DNA from: Bacteroidales bacterium
GTDB lineage: Bacteria; Bacteroidota; Bacteroidia; Bacteroidales; UBA932
Assembly (NCBI GenBank): GCA_017482565.1
Contig: JAFUMO010000050.1
Location: 20,295-84,294 of the forward strand
Reading direction: 5' to 3'
Length of the DNA stretch: 64,000 nucleotides
A program made the translations under genes and the position numbers. Every line of letters begins with the position of its first letter. Positions within the stretch are counted from its first letter, which is position 1. The notes beneath the pieces were generated by a model. The model was not told where the DNA came from. It searched no databases and saw only the letters and a program-made list of their open reading frames with translations. Of the stretch, positions 42,035-50,678 are shown in pieces.

Positions 42035-43381
42035 TTAGTTATTTAAGTTCTTTTTAGTACATTCAATCCACTGAGGGTCAATGCCAAGGCTCTCAGCAAT
42101 TGCAATTGCCTCGTGAGGCACCTCCCCGCAATGGGTCTGTTGGAGGGTATAGTCCATCACGCCATTTACCAATCCCTTTACCCTGTATCTCTTTACCTTA
42201 TCATTCAATATGTTGTAGTGGGTTGTAAGTACAAATCCTCCCCTTACCTGTCCAATCACATCAAGCAGCCCTTCTACAAGGGCGGTACCTTCAACAGGAT
42301 TTGTAGTCCTTGCCGGCTCATCTATCAGCGCCAGCAGGCTCCTCCCCTCCCTTATCTTCCTGATGACTGCATCAATTGCCATAATCTCACCTGCAAATGA
42401 AGAGACACCCTTCACAATGCTCTGTTCATCCCCTATGCACAACGCAACCTCATCCACCAGATTTACGCAACAATCGTGCGCAGCAACCCCAAAACCGAAC
42501 TGAGCAAGCAACTGGTTCAGCGCCAGAGATTTCAACACTACACTCTTGCCACCCATATTTGCTCCTATAATGGTAATCGGATCCCTTTCAAATGCAATGT
42601 CCACCGGATGGAACTCCCTCCCGGCCTCCGCCAGAACAGCCTTTACTGCCGGATTGAACATTCCGTTGTAGAAAGTTTCCCCCTCCTCCACAACAACAGG
42701 AAAACACAACCCCATCTTCTTCATCTGGGCAGCCTTTGCAATGAGAATATCCAGAAATGAAAGGTTCCTCAAGGCCAGTGCAAGATCAGATGCATAAGAT
42801 TGCAGTCTTCCCGACAAATCTCCCCTTATTTCCAGTTCCAGGTCTGCATTCTTCTGCAGCAGTACTGCCAGTTCAGCCCTCTTCTCATCGGGAAGCTCCT
42901 CTCCATTACCCTGAAGGGCCCTCATCTGTTTCCTTATATTCCTCAATTCATCTGAATAAGAATCATATACATAGAATGAAGGGATATTGAGGCTGTCTGG
43001 ATCCAGAATCTGCACAACAGCATCCAGCTCAGGCAAACCTACTGCCACAATACGCTGCTGCTCCAAAAGTTCCCTTACCTCACCGGAAACTATTGAAAGA
43101 TATTTGATTTCAAAGAGCTCAATATCATCCAGGACCACTCCAGCCTCAAGCCTGCCTATAGTTGTCTGTACATCCTTCAGACACATCAGCTTGGCAGCTA
43201 TCTGAGTACAGTCCTTGTCATAAATCTCATTAAGCCTGCGGTAATGGAAATCCAGCTCCCTCTTGGTCTGCATCATCTGGGAAGCAAGCAGCATCTTCCT
43301 TCCACAAGGAGACATAATATCCAATGTCTCAAACATATACCTTATGCCGCAATCTATATCAAGCGCAGACTTAAATGTCAT
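42035..43381 (-). CDS. kamB: MutS-related ATPase of lysine fermentation clusters (KamB)
   Basis: A 448-residue protein with a MutS-type ATPase C-terminus: Walker A GANMGGKSVVLK, Walker B region LLALIDEPARTTNP and the TTHYN switch. The mismatch-recognition domain of MutS is absent, so DNA repair is unlikely. The gene is conserved next to kamDE in lysine fermenters. A role as a chaperone that reactivates the B12 enzyme has been proposed, but I know of no proof. It overlaps kamC by 11 bases. Confidence 0.82.
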   Translation of the reverse strand: MTFKSALDIDCGIRYMFETLDIMSPCGRKMLLASQMMQTKRELDFHYRRLNEIYDKDCTQIAAKLMCLKDVQTTIGRLEAGVVLDDIELFEIKYLSIVSGEVRELLEQQRIVAVGLPELDAVVQILDPDSLNIPSFYVYDSYSDELRNIRKQMRALQGNGEELPDEKRAELAVLLQKNADLELEIRGDLSGRLQSYASDLALALRNLSFLDILIAKAAQMKKMGLCFPVVVEEGETFYNGMFNPAVKAVLAEAGREFHPVDIAFERDPITIIGANMGGKSVVLKSLALNQLLAQFGFGVAAHDCCVNLVDEVALCIGDEQSIVKGVSSFAGEIMAIDAVIRKIREGRSLLALIDEPARTTNPVEGTALVEGLLDVIGQVRGGFVLTTHYNILNDKVKRYRVKGLVNGVMDYTLQQTHCGEVPHEAIAIAESLGIDPQWIECTKKNLNN

Positions 43382-44390
43382 AATTGTTCTTAACTATATC
43401 ATAAACCGGAAGCCCTAAGGCATCCTGCAATTTTTCACACAAAATGTCACTGTCCAGAACATAACCGTTTGGAGCAGTGGGGTTCACACAAACAGCAACA
43501 AGCTTGCTCTTCTGCAGAACCTTAATCTTTCCCCCCCTCGCACAAAAGATCCTGTAAGCCTGTTCACCCACAAAAATCTTTGTAAAGTCCTTCACCACAA
43601 GGGTCACCTCCTTCACATTCCTGGAATCCGCAACCAGATTCAGCAGCTTGTCGGTAAGTGCCCCAACTGTATAGATCAACTTCATGCCGGCAGTTATATC
43701 TGTCTTGAGCGAACTCAGGGCCAGCGCCGAAGTCAATTTAAAGTCAATTATATTCCCCTCAAAATCAACACCCCACACACCACTTTCAATATCGCACAAG
43801 GTATCCCTGCTATCATCCTCAAGCTTAGGGAGCCCTATCATCTCCACCACAAACTTGGTCTTCTGCACCAATGTGTTTATGTTTGAAGAAAATGCCGCAC
43901 CCGTAGAAAGCACCATTGCCTTGCTGATTGCCGGAGAGGCCGAACTTAGCCTGGAAATTGCCCCGTCAATGATTGTAAGGCCAATCCCGAACTTCTGGAC
44001 CCCTGCAACCCACCTCCTCAATGATACTCCCGACGAAGGGCCGGAAATAAGCGCCTTCCCCCCTACAGATACCTTTGCAGTAACAATCCTCCCCAAAGAA
44101 CTTCTCTCATCTGTAATCTCAACCAGCTCACTCACAAGCCGTCTCTCCTTATAATGGGCCTCTGCGGTTGAAAAATACATCCCTTCCCTCAAGAATATCT
44201 CAGGTTTCTTGGTTGAAGTAACCTGATCCTTGTTCTCTCCATCTATACCTATAGAGGTTACCGCCACTTTCTTCTGGTGCAGCGGTAACCTGTACAGGAT
44301 ATAGTTCAAACACTCTGTCTTGCCAACGTTCTTCTCCAAGCCCACAATGGACAAGCTGTCATACTTTAGGATCTCTTTGATGAAAGGCAT
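43371..44390 (-). CDS. kamC: Conserved lysine-fermentation protein with P-loop-like motif (KamC)
   Basis: A 339-residue protein beginning SIVGLEKNVGKTECLNY, a P-loop-like GxxxxGKT. The rest has no motif I can name. It is always found beside the MutS-like partner in lysine clusters and overlaps it here, so the two proteins probably work together on the aminomutase. No membrane or signal segment. Confidence 0.78.
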   Translation of the reverse strand: MPFIKEILKYDSLSIVGLEKNVGKTECLNYILYRLPLHQKKVAVTSIGIDGENKDQVTSTKKPEIFLREGMYFSTAEAHYKERRLVSELVEITDERSSLGRIVTAKVSVGGKALISGPSSGVSLRRWVAGVQKFGIGLTIIDGAISRLSSASPAISKAMVLSTGAAFSSNINTLVQKTKFVVEMIGLPKLEDDSRDTLCDIESGVWGVDFEGNIIDFKLTSALALSSLKTDITAGMKLIYTVGALTDKLLNLVADSRNVKEVTLVVKDFTKIFVGEQAYRIFCARGGKIKVLQKSKLVAVCVNPTAPNGYVLDSDILCEKLQDALGLPVYDIVKNNYDI

Positions 44391-44408
44391 AGACAGAATA
44401 TTTATATG

Positions 44409-45659
44409 CTATTTCTTGGATCTCTCCTTTCTGCTCAATACAGATGGCTCAATAGCCATGCCTCTTCCCTCAAGCAGTGAAGAAACGCCCTCAATAGACT
44501 TGCTCTTGTTAGCCTGGCAATACTTGCAGTTGCACTCGTTCTTGTAATCTGTTGGCTCTGTATAAGTGGTAATTACACCCTCAAAGTTCCTGAGGACAAC
44601 TTTACCCGGAGCCTGTGAGATAACGTACTGAGGCATAACTGGAGTCTTTCCGCCTCCACCAGGTGCATCAACTACGAATGTAGGCACTGCATAACCAGAA
44701 GTATGGCCTCTCAAGCCCTCAATGATCTCAATACCTTTAGATACCGGAGTTCTGAAGTGCTCGATACCCATAGAAAGATCACACTGGTAGATGTAGTAAG
44801 GCCTTACCCTCATCTTAACCAACTCATGCATGAGTTTCTTCATGGTGTTCACACAATCGTTCACACCTCTGAGGAGAACTGTCTGGTTACCGAGAGGAAT
44901 ACCTGCGTTAGCAAGTTTTGCACAAGCCTCTGCAGCCTCTTTGGTTACCTCCTGAGGATGGTTGAAGTGGGTATTCAACCATATTGGATGATATTTCTTG
45001 AGCATATTTACAAGGTCATCTGTAATACGCTGAGGGCAAACTACAGGAGTCCTTGAGCCGATACGTACAATCTCAACATGAGGAATCTGCCTCAAGCGGG
45101 AAATGATGTACTCAAGCCTCTCATCGCTTACCATCAATGCATCACCACCTGAAAGGAGCACGTCACGAACCTGTGGAGTCCTTGCAATGTACTCAATAGC
45201 CCTGTCAATCCTCTCAATAGCACTCTCACCGTCCTTCTGGCCTGCGAAACGCCTTCTGGTACAGTGGCGGCAATACATTGAGCACATGTCAGTGATAAGG
45301 AGCAACACCCTGTCAGGATATCTGTGAGTCAAGCCTGGAACAGGAGAATCCTCATCCTCGTGAAGAGGGTCAAGGAGGTCTGCAGGAGACTGGTAAGTCT
45401 CTTTACCTGTAGGTACAGCCTGCTTTCTTACAGGACACTCAGGGTTGTTAGGGTCAATCAGGCTTACATAGTAAGGGGTGATTGCCATTCTCAAGGTCTG
45501 AAGGGTCTTCTTCACACCCTCCTCCTCCTCTGGAGTGAGGGATACGTATTTCTTCAGGTCCTCAAGAGTCTCAATTCTATTTTTAACCTGCCATTTCCAA
45601 TCGTTCCACTGCTCGTCGGTAACGTTAGGGAACAGCTCATAGCGTCTTGATTCTGCCAT
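44409..45659 (-). CDS. kamA: Lysine 2,3-aminomutase (radical SAM)
   Basis: A 416-residue radical SAM enzyme. The cluster motif is Cys126-x3-Cys130-x2-Cys133 (CSMYCRHCTRRR), the PLP lysine is in DAPGGGGKTP, and the C-terminal zinc site is ECNCKYCQAN. It turns L-lysine into L-beta-lysine, the first step of the pathway. A 10-base tandem repeat lies in the gap just before its start codon. Confidence 0.96.
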   Translation of the reverse strand: MAESRRYELFPNVTDEQWNDWKWQVKNRIETLEDLKKYVSLTPEEEEGVKKTLQTLRMAITPYYVSLIDPNNPECPVRKQAVPTGKETYQSPADLLDPLHEDEDSPVPGLTHRYPDRVLLLITDMCSMYCRHCTRRRFAGQKDGESAIERIDRAIEYIARTPQVRDVLLSGGDALMVSDERLEYIISRLRQIPHVEIVRIGSRTPVVCPQRITDDLVNMLKKYHPIWLNTHFNHPQEVTKEAAEACAKLANAGIPLGNQTVLLRGVNDCVNTMKKLMHELVKMRVRPYYIYQCDLSMGIEHFRTPVSKGIEIIEGLRGHTSGYAVPTFVVDAPGGGGKTPVMPQYVISQAPGKVVLRNFEGVITTYTEPTDYKNECNCKYCQANKSKSIEGVSSLLEGRGMAIEPSVLSRKERSKK

Positions 45660-45677
45660 TGTAATCTATTATTATTT

Positions 45678-45716
45678 GGTAACTATTGGTAACTATTGGT
45701 AACTATTGGTAATTAT
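45678..45716. repeat. Tandem repeat of GGTAACTATT
   Basis: Three full 10-base copies and a partial fourth fill most of the 53-base gap between kdd and kamA. On the transcribed strand the unit is AATAGTTACC and begins at the kdd stop codon. Confidence 0.9.
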
Positions 45717-46783
45717 GCGTAAAGTTCAGTAAAGATTTTCCTCAAAGCCTCACACTCCCTAAGCTCCTGAAGAGTAAATTCTGCGTGACCTTTAGTATAA
45801 CCGTTACCGATAATCATATTAACGTCTGAACCTATACCCTCTGCGCCAAGGGCTGCCTTTGTAAAGCTTGTGGCCATAGAGAAGAAGTATACTACACCGT
45901 CATCCTTAGTACAAAGGACTGCTGTCATCTCCTGATCCGGAACGTTTACACAGTTGATGGTAACATCTGCCATCTGCCCGTTTGTAAGTTTTGAAACAAG
46001 CTCGTTAACCTGAACCGGAGTCATGCCGCCAACACTCTCAACAACATCACAGAAACCAAGATCCTTGATACGCTGTGTACTTCTCTGTGAATTTGTAAGA
46101 CCGATAACCTTACCTGTTACACCAACACGCTTCTTGGCCTCGTAGCAGCAAAGCATACCTGATTTACCGCCGGCACCAAGGATAACTACATTCTGGCCAT
46201 ACTGGCAAAGTTTTGCAGTCTGTGCAGGAGCACCGGCAACGTCAAGTGCAGACAATGCAAGCTTCTCTGGAAGATCATCCGGAATCTTGGCATAGATACC
46301 GCTCTCAAACAGGATAGCCTTACCTTTGATGTCAACCTGGTCTACATCAGGACGGATCTCAAGAATCTCGTCAATCCTGAGTGGAGTAAGTGACAAAGAT
46401 ACAAGTGTAGCTATGCGGTCACCCTCTTTAAGGTCAATCTTGCCTTTAAGGGCATCACCAATCTTCTCAACTTTACCAAGAAGCATACCACCTGAACCTG
46501 TACGGCGGTTACGGTGCTTGCCCTGAAGCTCAACGTTAAGGAACATCTCTTTCTTAACCTCCTCAAGGATCTGCTCCTCTGTAGCACCCTCACCTGCCTG
46601 CTGTTTGGCATAGTTGTGGATATCAGTGAAAGATGCAGAGTCAATATTAAGTGTCTGGACGTCAATCAAGATTTCGTTGTCATAGATTTCGTCCATGTTG
46701 TTGTCAATTTTGTTGGCTGGCTGTGGAAGAACGCCAACTGGCTCAATCACGCGGTGAACGCCGTATTTATTACCTTTTTTCAT
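45713..46783 (-). CDS. kdd: 3,5-diaminohexanoate dehydrogenase
   Basis: A 356-residue NAD(P)-dependent dehydrogenase with a zinc-alcohol-dehydrogenase-like Rossmann part (VVILGAGGKSGMLC, about residues 206-219). It oxidatively deaminates 3,5-diaminohexanoate to 3-keto-5-aminohexanoate. Kdd followed by kamA is the order in Fusobacterium and Porphyromonas lysine loci. The stop codon merges with the tandem repeat. Confidence 0.93.
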   Translation of the reverse strand: MKKGNKYGVHRVIEPVGVLPQPANKIDNNMDEIYDNEILIDVQTLNIDSASFTDIHNYAKQQAGEGATEEQILEEVKKEMFLNVELQGKHRNRRTGSGGMLLGKVEKIGDALKGKIDLKEGDRIATLVSLSLTPLRIDEILEIRPDVDQVDIKGKAILFESGIYAKIPDDLPEKLALSALDVAGAPAQTAKLCQYGQNVVILGAGGKSGMLCCYEAKKRVGVTGKVIGLTNSQRSTQRIKDLGFCDVVESVGGMTPVQVNELVSKLTNGQMADVTINCVNVPDQEMTAVLCTKDDGVVYFFSMATSFTKAALGAEGIGSDVNMIIGNGYTKGHAEFTLQELRECEALRKIFTELYA

Positions 46784-46803
46784 TTTGTATGTATTTTAAA
46801 CTG

Positions 46804-47631
46804 TTATTTTCTTGGTTTCAAACCTAAAATCTCACGAGCCTCAGCAGAAGTGGCAACCTCTCTGCCCAACTCCTTGGCCATACGCACTACCTTAGCAACC
46901 ATCTCGCCGTTTGATTTTGCAAGCACACCCTTCTCAATGTAGATGCTGTCCTCAAAACCTACGCGCACGTTACCTCCCATTGCAATTGCAGCAGCTGCAA
47001 GGTTGAACTGATGGCGTCCGATACCTGTAGCTGTCCAGGTAGAACCTGCAGGGATGCTGTTTACAAGCCAGCAGAGGTTAGGAATGGTAGCAGGAGTACA
47101 TCCCGGCACTCCAAGAACGAAGTTGAACTGCATAGGTGCACCAGGCACCTGACCTTTCTTGGCCATATTGAGGACTGTATCAAGATGCCCCATCTCAAAG
47201 CACTCGTACTCAGGCTTGATGTCATTCTCAAGCATTCTCTGTCCGAATGCCCTCATCATAGGCATTGTATTCTCAAATACGTCATCACCGAAGTTGCATG
47301 TACCGCAGTCAAGTGTAGCCATCTCAGGGAAAAGCTCAGTAGGCTGGAGACGCTCCTCAGCTGTCATACCCACTGCACCGCCGGTTGAAGGGATAAGGAT
47401 TACATCAGGACACTCCTTAAGGATTGCATCAATGCACTCCTTGAAACGAGCCTTGCTCTGTGTAGGGGTACCGTCATCCTCACGCACGTGAAGGTGCACG
47501 ATTGCAGCACCTGCATCAACTGCAGACTTTGCCTCACGTACAATCTCCTCTACTGTGTAAGGAACTGCAGGGTTCTGCTCTTTGGTAACTTCTGCGCCAC
47601 AAATTGCAGCTGTAATGATAAGTTTAGCCAT
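46804..47631 (-). CDS. kce: 3-keto-5-aminohexanoate cleavage enzyme
   Basis: A 275-residue BKACE-family TIM-barrel enzyme. The zinc-binding HLH motif is in AAIVHLHVRED and a Glu in the C-terminal GGNVRVGFEDSIY. With acetyl-CoA it cleaves 3-keto-5-aminohexanoate to acetoacetate and 3-aminobutyryl-CoA. It sits between kal and kdd. Confidence 0.95.
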   Translation of the reverse strand: MAKLIITAAICGAEVTKEQNPAVPYTVEEIVREAKSAVDAGAAIVHLHVREDDGTPTQSKARFKECIDAILKECPDVILIPSTGGAVGMTAEERLQPTELFPEMATLDCGTCNFGDDVFENTMPMMRAFGQRMLENDIKPEYECFEMGHLDTVLNMAKKGQVPGAPMQFNFVLGVPGCTPATIPNLCWLVNSIPAGSTWTATGIGRHQFNLAAAAIAMGGNVRVGFEDSIYIEKGVLAKSNGEMVAKVVRMAKELGREVATSAEAREILGLKPRK

Positions 47632-47639
47632 ATCAACCG

Positions 47640-48032
47640 TTATTTTTTATTTCTCTGACATTTAACTGGAACTACGCAGGTACCGCTTGCCTTGCACACA
47701 AGGATAGGCTCCTCAAGTACGTCAGCAGCTGAATCTGATATATCAGGACGTGGTACGATAACTTTCTTGGCCTCAAAAACCATCTTTCTTGAAGAGTTGC
47801 CGGCAGAAACAATCTCTCCGGTAGCCTCAATATAGTCACCTGCATACACAGGAGCCATGAACTCAACATTGTCATAAGCCTTAAACAAACCCTCATCACC
47901 GTCATTGATGATAAGAAGCTCTGTAGCAACGTCTCCAAATAGGTTCAACATTCTTGCACCGTCAACAAGATTTCCACCGTAGTGTGCATCGTGACAGCTC
48001 ATTCTCACTCTGATCAAAGCTTTTTTAGTCAT
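47640..48032 (-). CDS. kal: 3-aminobutyryl-CoA ammonia-lyase
   Basis: A 130-residue single hot-dog-fold protein ([22 protein letters not shown] start; [14 protein letters not shown] core). It eliminates ammonia from 3-aminobutyryl-CoA to give crotonyl-CoA, the substrate of Bcd. The 8-base gap to kce and operon position support the call. Confidence 0.93.
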   Translation of the reverse strand: MTKKALIRVRMSCHDAHYGGNLVDGARMLNLFGDVATELLIINDGDEGLFKAYDNVEFMAPVYAGDYIEATGEIVSAGNSSRKMVFEAKKVIVPRPDISDSAADVLEEPILVCKASGTCVVPVKCQRNKK

Positions 48033-48052
48033 AGGAAAAGTATTTTAAATGT

Positions 48053-48700
48053 TTATTTTGAGTAAATATAATCAACGAAGACAGCTGGTGTATGTACCTG
48101 CTCTGGGGCAATCTCCCCTACCTTCACAACCTTCTCTGCCTCTACAATGACAAGGTCAGCTGCAGTTGCCATAAGCGGGTTGAAGTTCTGGGTTGTACCA
48201 ACATATACCAAGTTGCCGGCCTCATCAGCCAAGGTTGCTCCCAAAAGCGCCACATCAGCCTTGAGCGGTTTCTCCAAAAGATAATCCTTGCCGTCAATGT
48301 TGATGACGGTCTTGCCCTCAGCAACAACGGTACCCAAACCGGTTGAGGTGAGAACTCCGCCGAGACCTGCTCCAGCAGCCCTTACTCTCTCTGCCAAAGT
48401 ACCCTGAGGGCTGAACTCTATCTCCAGCTCACCTGAATTCATCTGCTCGCTGGTATTGGGATTGGTTCCGATATGTGAAACAATCACCTTTTTCACCTGC
48501 TTGTTTGTAATGAGCTTTCCATGTGCAACATCTGCATACGCTGTATCATTACAGATGAGGGTAAGATCCTTCACGCCACTCTTGGCCAACTCATCAAGAA
48601 TTGCAATTGGGCTTCCGGCAGCCAAGAAACCGCCAACCATTACTGTCATGCCATCCTTAACCTTAGAAACGGCATCCTGCAAAGAAATTCTTTTGTCCAT
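48053..48700 (-). CDS. atoD: CoA-transferase alpha subunit
   Basis: A 215-residue subunit (MVGGFLAAGSPIAILDEL; FSPQGTLAERVRAAGAGLGG), partner of AtoA at 38984. It is the first gene of the lysine operon, after a leader of about 57 bases. The pair likely transfers CoA from butyryl-CoA to acetoacetate or acetate. Confidence 0.92.
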   Translation of the reverse strand: MDKRISLQDAVSKVKDGMTVMVGGFLAAGSPIAILDELAKSGVKDLTLICNDTAYADVAHGKLITNKQVKKVIVSHIGTNPNTSEQMNSGELEIEFSPQGTLAERVRAAGAGLGGVLTSTGLGTVVAEGKTVINIDGKDYLLEKPLKADVALLGATLADEAGNLVYVGTTQNFNPLMATAADLVIVEAEKVVKVGEIAPEQVHTPAVFVDYIYSK

Positions 48701-48763
48701 TATAATTTTTGTTAAAATTTTTGCAAAAAACGCATTTACTTAACGACTGTATTTACAGCAAGG

Positions 48764-48794
48764 CAAAATTAGGTAAATAAAATATCATTTCAAA
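48764..48794 (-). promoter_or_regulatory. Promoter of the lysine fermentation operon
   Basis: Minus-strand TTTG (48794-48791), exact 19-base spacer, TAATTTTG (48771-48764). Transcription would start near 48757. This single promoter can serve all thirteen genes down to etfA. Confidence 0.82.
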
Positions 48795-48860
48795 TAACAA
48801 ACGTGTTATAAATTTAACAAAAATTTGAAATTTTAATTCCCAAATTTAAAGGATTATCTG

Positions 48861-48868
48861 TACATTTG
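48861..48868 (+). promoter_or_regulatory. -7 box (TACATTTG) for mscS-crt-hbd
   Basis: TACATTTG lies 46 bases before the mscS ATG, divergent from the lysine operon promoter; no clear -33 box. Confidence 0.55.
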
Positions 48869-48914
48869 TGTTGCTCTAAAAAAAAATTGTCACAACAAAC
48901 ATTAAAGAAATACC

Positions 48915-49829
48915 ATGCTACTTACAAATCTTCTTCAGGCACAGGCTATTCCGGCAGATTCACTGAAAGAACCCGCTGCAGTTATTGACCAGACCATCAA
49001 GACAATTATCCAGACTCCCGTTGACCAGCTGATATCAACCGGACTGGATTACGGCCTCAAGTTCGGGGTAAAGATACTCGCTGCCATACTCATCTACATC
49101 GTAGGAGCTTGGCTCATAAAGAAAATCAAGAGACTGATAGGAAAGATATGCGAGAAAAGGAACCTTGACACCTCACTGTCCACATTCCTGCTAAGCTTCA
49201 CAAGCATCTCTCTCTCCATCCTGCTCATCGTAACCACCATCAGCGTACTTGGGGTTGATACAACATCCTTCGTGGCTCTTCTTGCAGGATCCGGCGTTGC
49301 AATAGGTATGGCATTGAGCGGGACATTACAGAACTTTTCTGGAGGAATAATGATTCTTGTATTCAAGCCATTCAAGGTTGGCGACTTCATAGAGGCCCAG
49401 GGATACAGCGGAACAGTGACATCCATTGAGATTACCGCAACCCATATCAACACTCCCGACAACAAGAAGATTATCCTCCCTAACGGAGCCCTCTCAAACG
49501 GCACCATAAACAATTACTCAACCACAGGACTCAGAAGATGCGACTGGAACGTCTCAGTACCTTACGGGACAGACCTTGAAAAGGCAAAGGAAACAGGACT
49601 CGCCCTGATAATGAAACACAAGGCCGTTGTGAACGAGCCCGCAGCACCGCATGTATATCTCACAAGCTTTGAGGCCGGATATGTTGTACTCTCATTCAGG
49701 TCTTGGGTAAAGGTTGATGACTATTGGGACATCTTCTTTGAAATAAATGAGGAAATCTACAGGGAATTCCCTAAAAATGGCCTCAACGCCCCTATCCCCA
49801 AGATGGATATTACAGTAAAGAATGTATAA
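48915..49829 (+). CDS. mscS: MscS-family mechanosensitive channel
   Basis: A 304-residue inner-membrane channel. Three helices lie in residues about 50-160; the pore helix region LLAGSGVAIGMALSGTLQNFSGG and the beta domain motif VGDFIEAQGYSGTV are typical. It releases osmolytes on hypo-osmotic shock. It heads a group with crotonase (21-base gap), perhaps only by co-transcription. Confidence 0.92.
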   Translation: MLLTNLLQAQAIPADSLKEPAAVIDQTIKTIIQTPVDQLISTGLDYGLKFGVKILAAILIYIVGAWLIKKIKRLIGKICEKRNLDTSLSTFLLSFTSISLSILLIVTTISVLGVDTTSFVALLAGSGVAIGMALSGTLQNFSGGIMILVFKPFKVGDFIEAQGYSGTVTSIEITATHINTPDNKKIILPNGALSNGTINNYSTTGLRRCDWNVSVPYGTDLEKAKETGLALIMKHKAVVNEPAAPHVYLTSFEAGYVVLSFRSWVKVDDYWDIFFEINEEIYREFPKNGLNAPIPKMDITVKNV

Positions 49830-49850
49830 CAAACAATTATCATATAAACT

Positions 49851-50630
49851 ATGGAATATACAAAACTAATAGTAGAGAAACATGGGGCCGTATGCGTTGT
49901 GAAGATCAACAACCCTCAAGCCATGAACGCCCTCAACACAACAGTCCTGGGCGAACTTGATGCAGCCTTCACCGGAATTGAATGCGACAAAGAGCTTAAA
50001 GTTGTGATTATCACCGGAGAAGGCAGGGCTTTTGTTGCCGGTGCTGACATCTCGCAGATGAGCACAATGAATGCTACAGAAGGCAAGGCTTTCGGAGAGC
50101 AGGGTGCAGCAGTGTTCAGAAAGATAGAAAAGCTGCCCATACCGGTAATTGCTGCAGTTAACGGCTTTGCACTTGGCGGAGGATGCGAACTTGCAATGGC
50201 CTGCGACATCAGGATTGCTTCTGCAAAGGCAAAATTCGGACAGCCTGAGGTTGGCCTGGGCATTACTCCCGGCTTCTCAGGTACCCAGAGGCTTCCAAGA
50301 ATTGTCGGGATGGGTATTGCAAAGGAGCTCATATACACAGCTGACATCATTGATGCAGCTGAGGCTTACAGGATTGGCCTCGTAAACAAAATTGCAGAGC
50401 CTGAAGCCCTTATGGATGAGGCCATGAAGATGGCAAACAAGATTGCCTCAAAAGCCCCTATAGCAGTAAGATACAGCAAGGAAGCCATCAATACGGGAAT
50501 CCAGACAGATATTGATTCTGCTGTTGCCATTGAGGCAAACCTCTTTGGCCTGTGCTTTGCAAGCGAAGACCAGAAGGAGGGAATGGGAGCATTCCTCAAG
50601 AAGGAAGCCCCACAGTTCAAGAACAGATAA
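49851..50630 (+). CDS. crt: Enoyl-CoA hydratase (crotonase)
   Basis: A 259-residue crotonase with both catalytic glutamates: GGGCELAMACDIRIAS and FGQPEVGLGI; oxyanion loop AFVAGADISQM. It interconverts 3-hydroxybutyryl-CoA and crotonyl-CoA. Next to hbd and divergent from the lysine operon, it lets acetoacetyl-CoA reach crotonyl-CoA as a second route to butyrate. Confidence 0.92.
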   Translation: MEYTKLIVEKHGAVCVVKINNPQAMNALNTTVLGELDAAFTGIECDKELKVVIITGEGRAFVAGADISQMSTMNATEGKAFGEQGAAVFRKIEKLPIPVIAAVNGFALGGGCELAMACDIRIASAKAKFGQPEVGLGITPGFSGTQRLPRIVGMGIAKELIYTADIIDAAEAYRIGLVNKIAEPEALMDEAMKMANKIASKAPIAVRYSKEAINTGIQTDIDSAVAIEANLFGLCFASEDQKEGMGAFLKKEAPQFKNR

Positions 50631-50678
50631 TGGACATCAACTTATAAATAATAACTAAAATCTTTAAAACAAAACACT

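Noticed and set aside
45678-45716. Short CRISPR-like array
   Set aside because: Ten-base units without spacers; simple tandem repeat.
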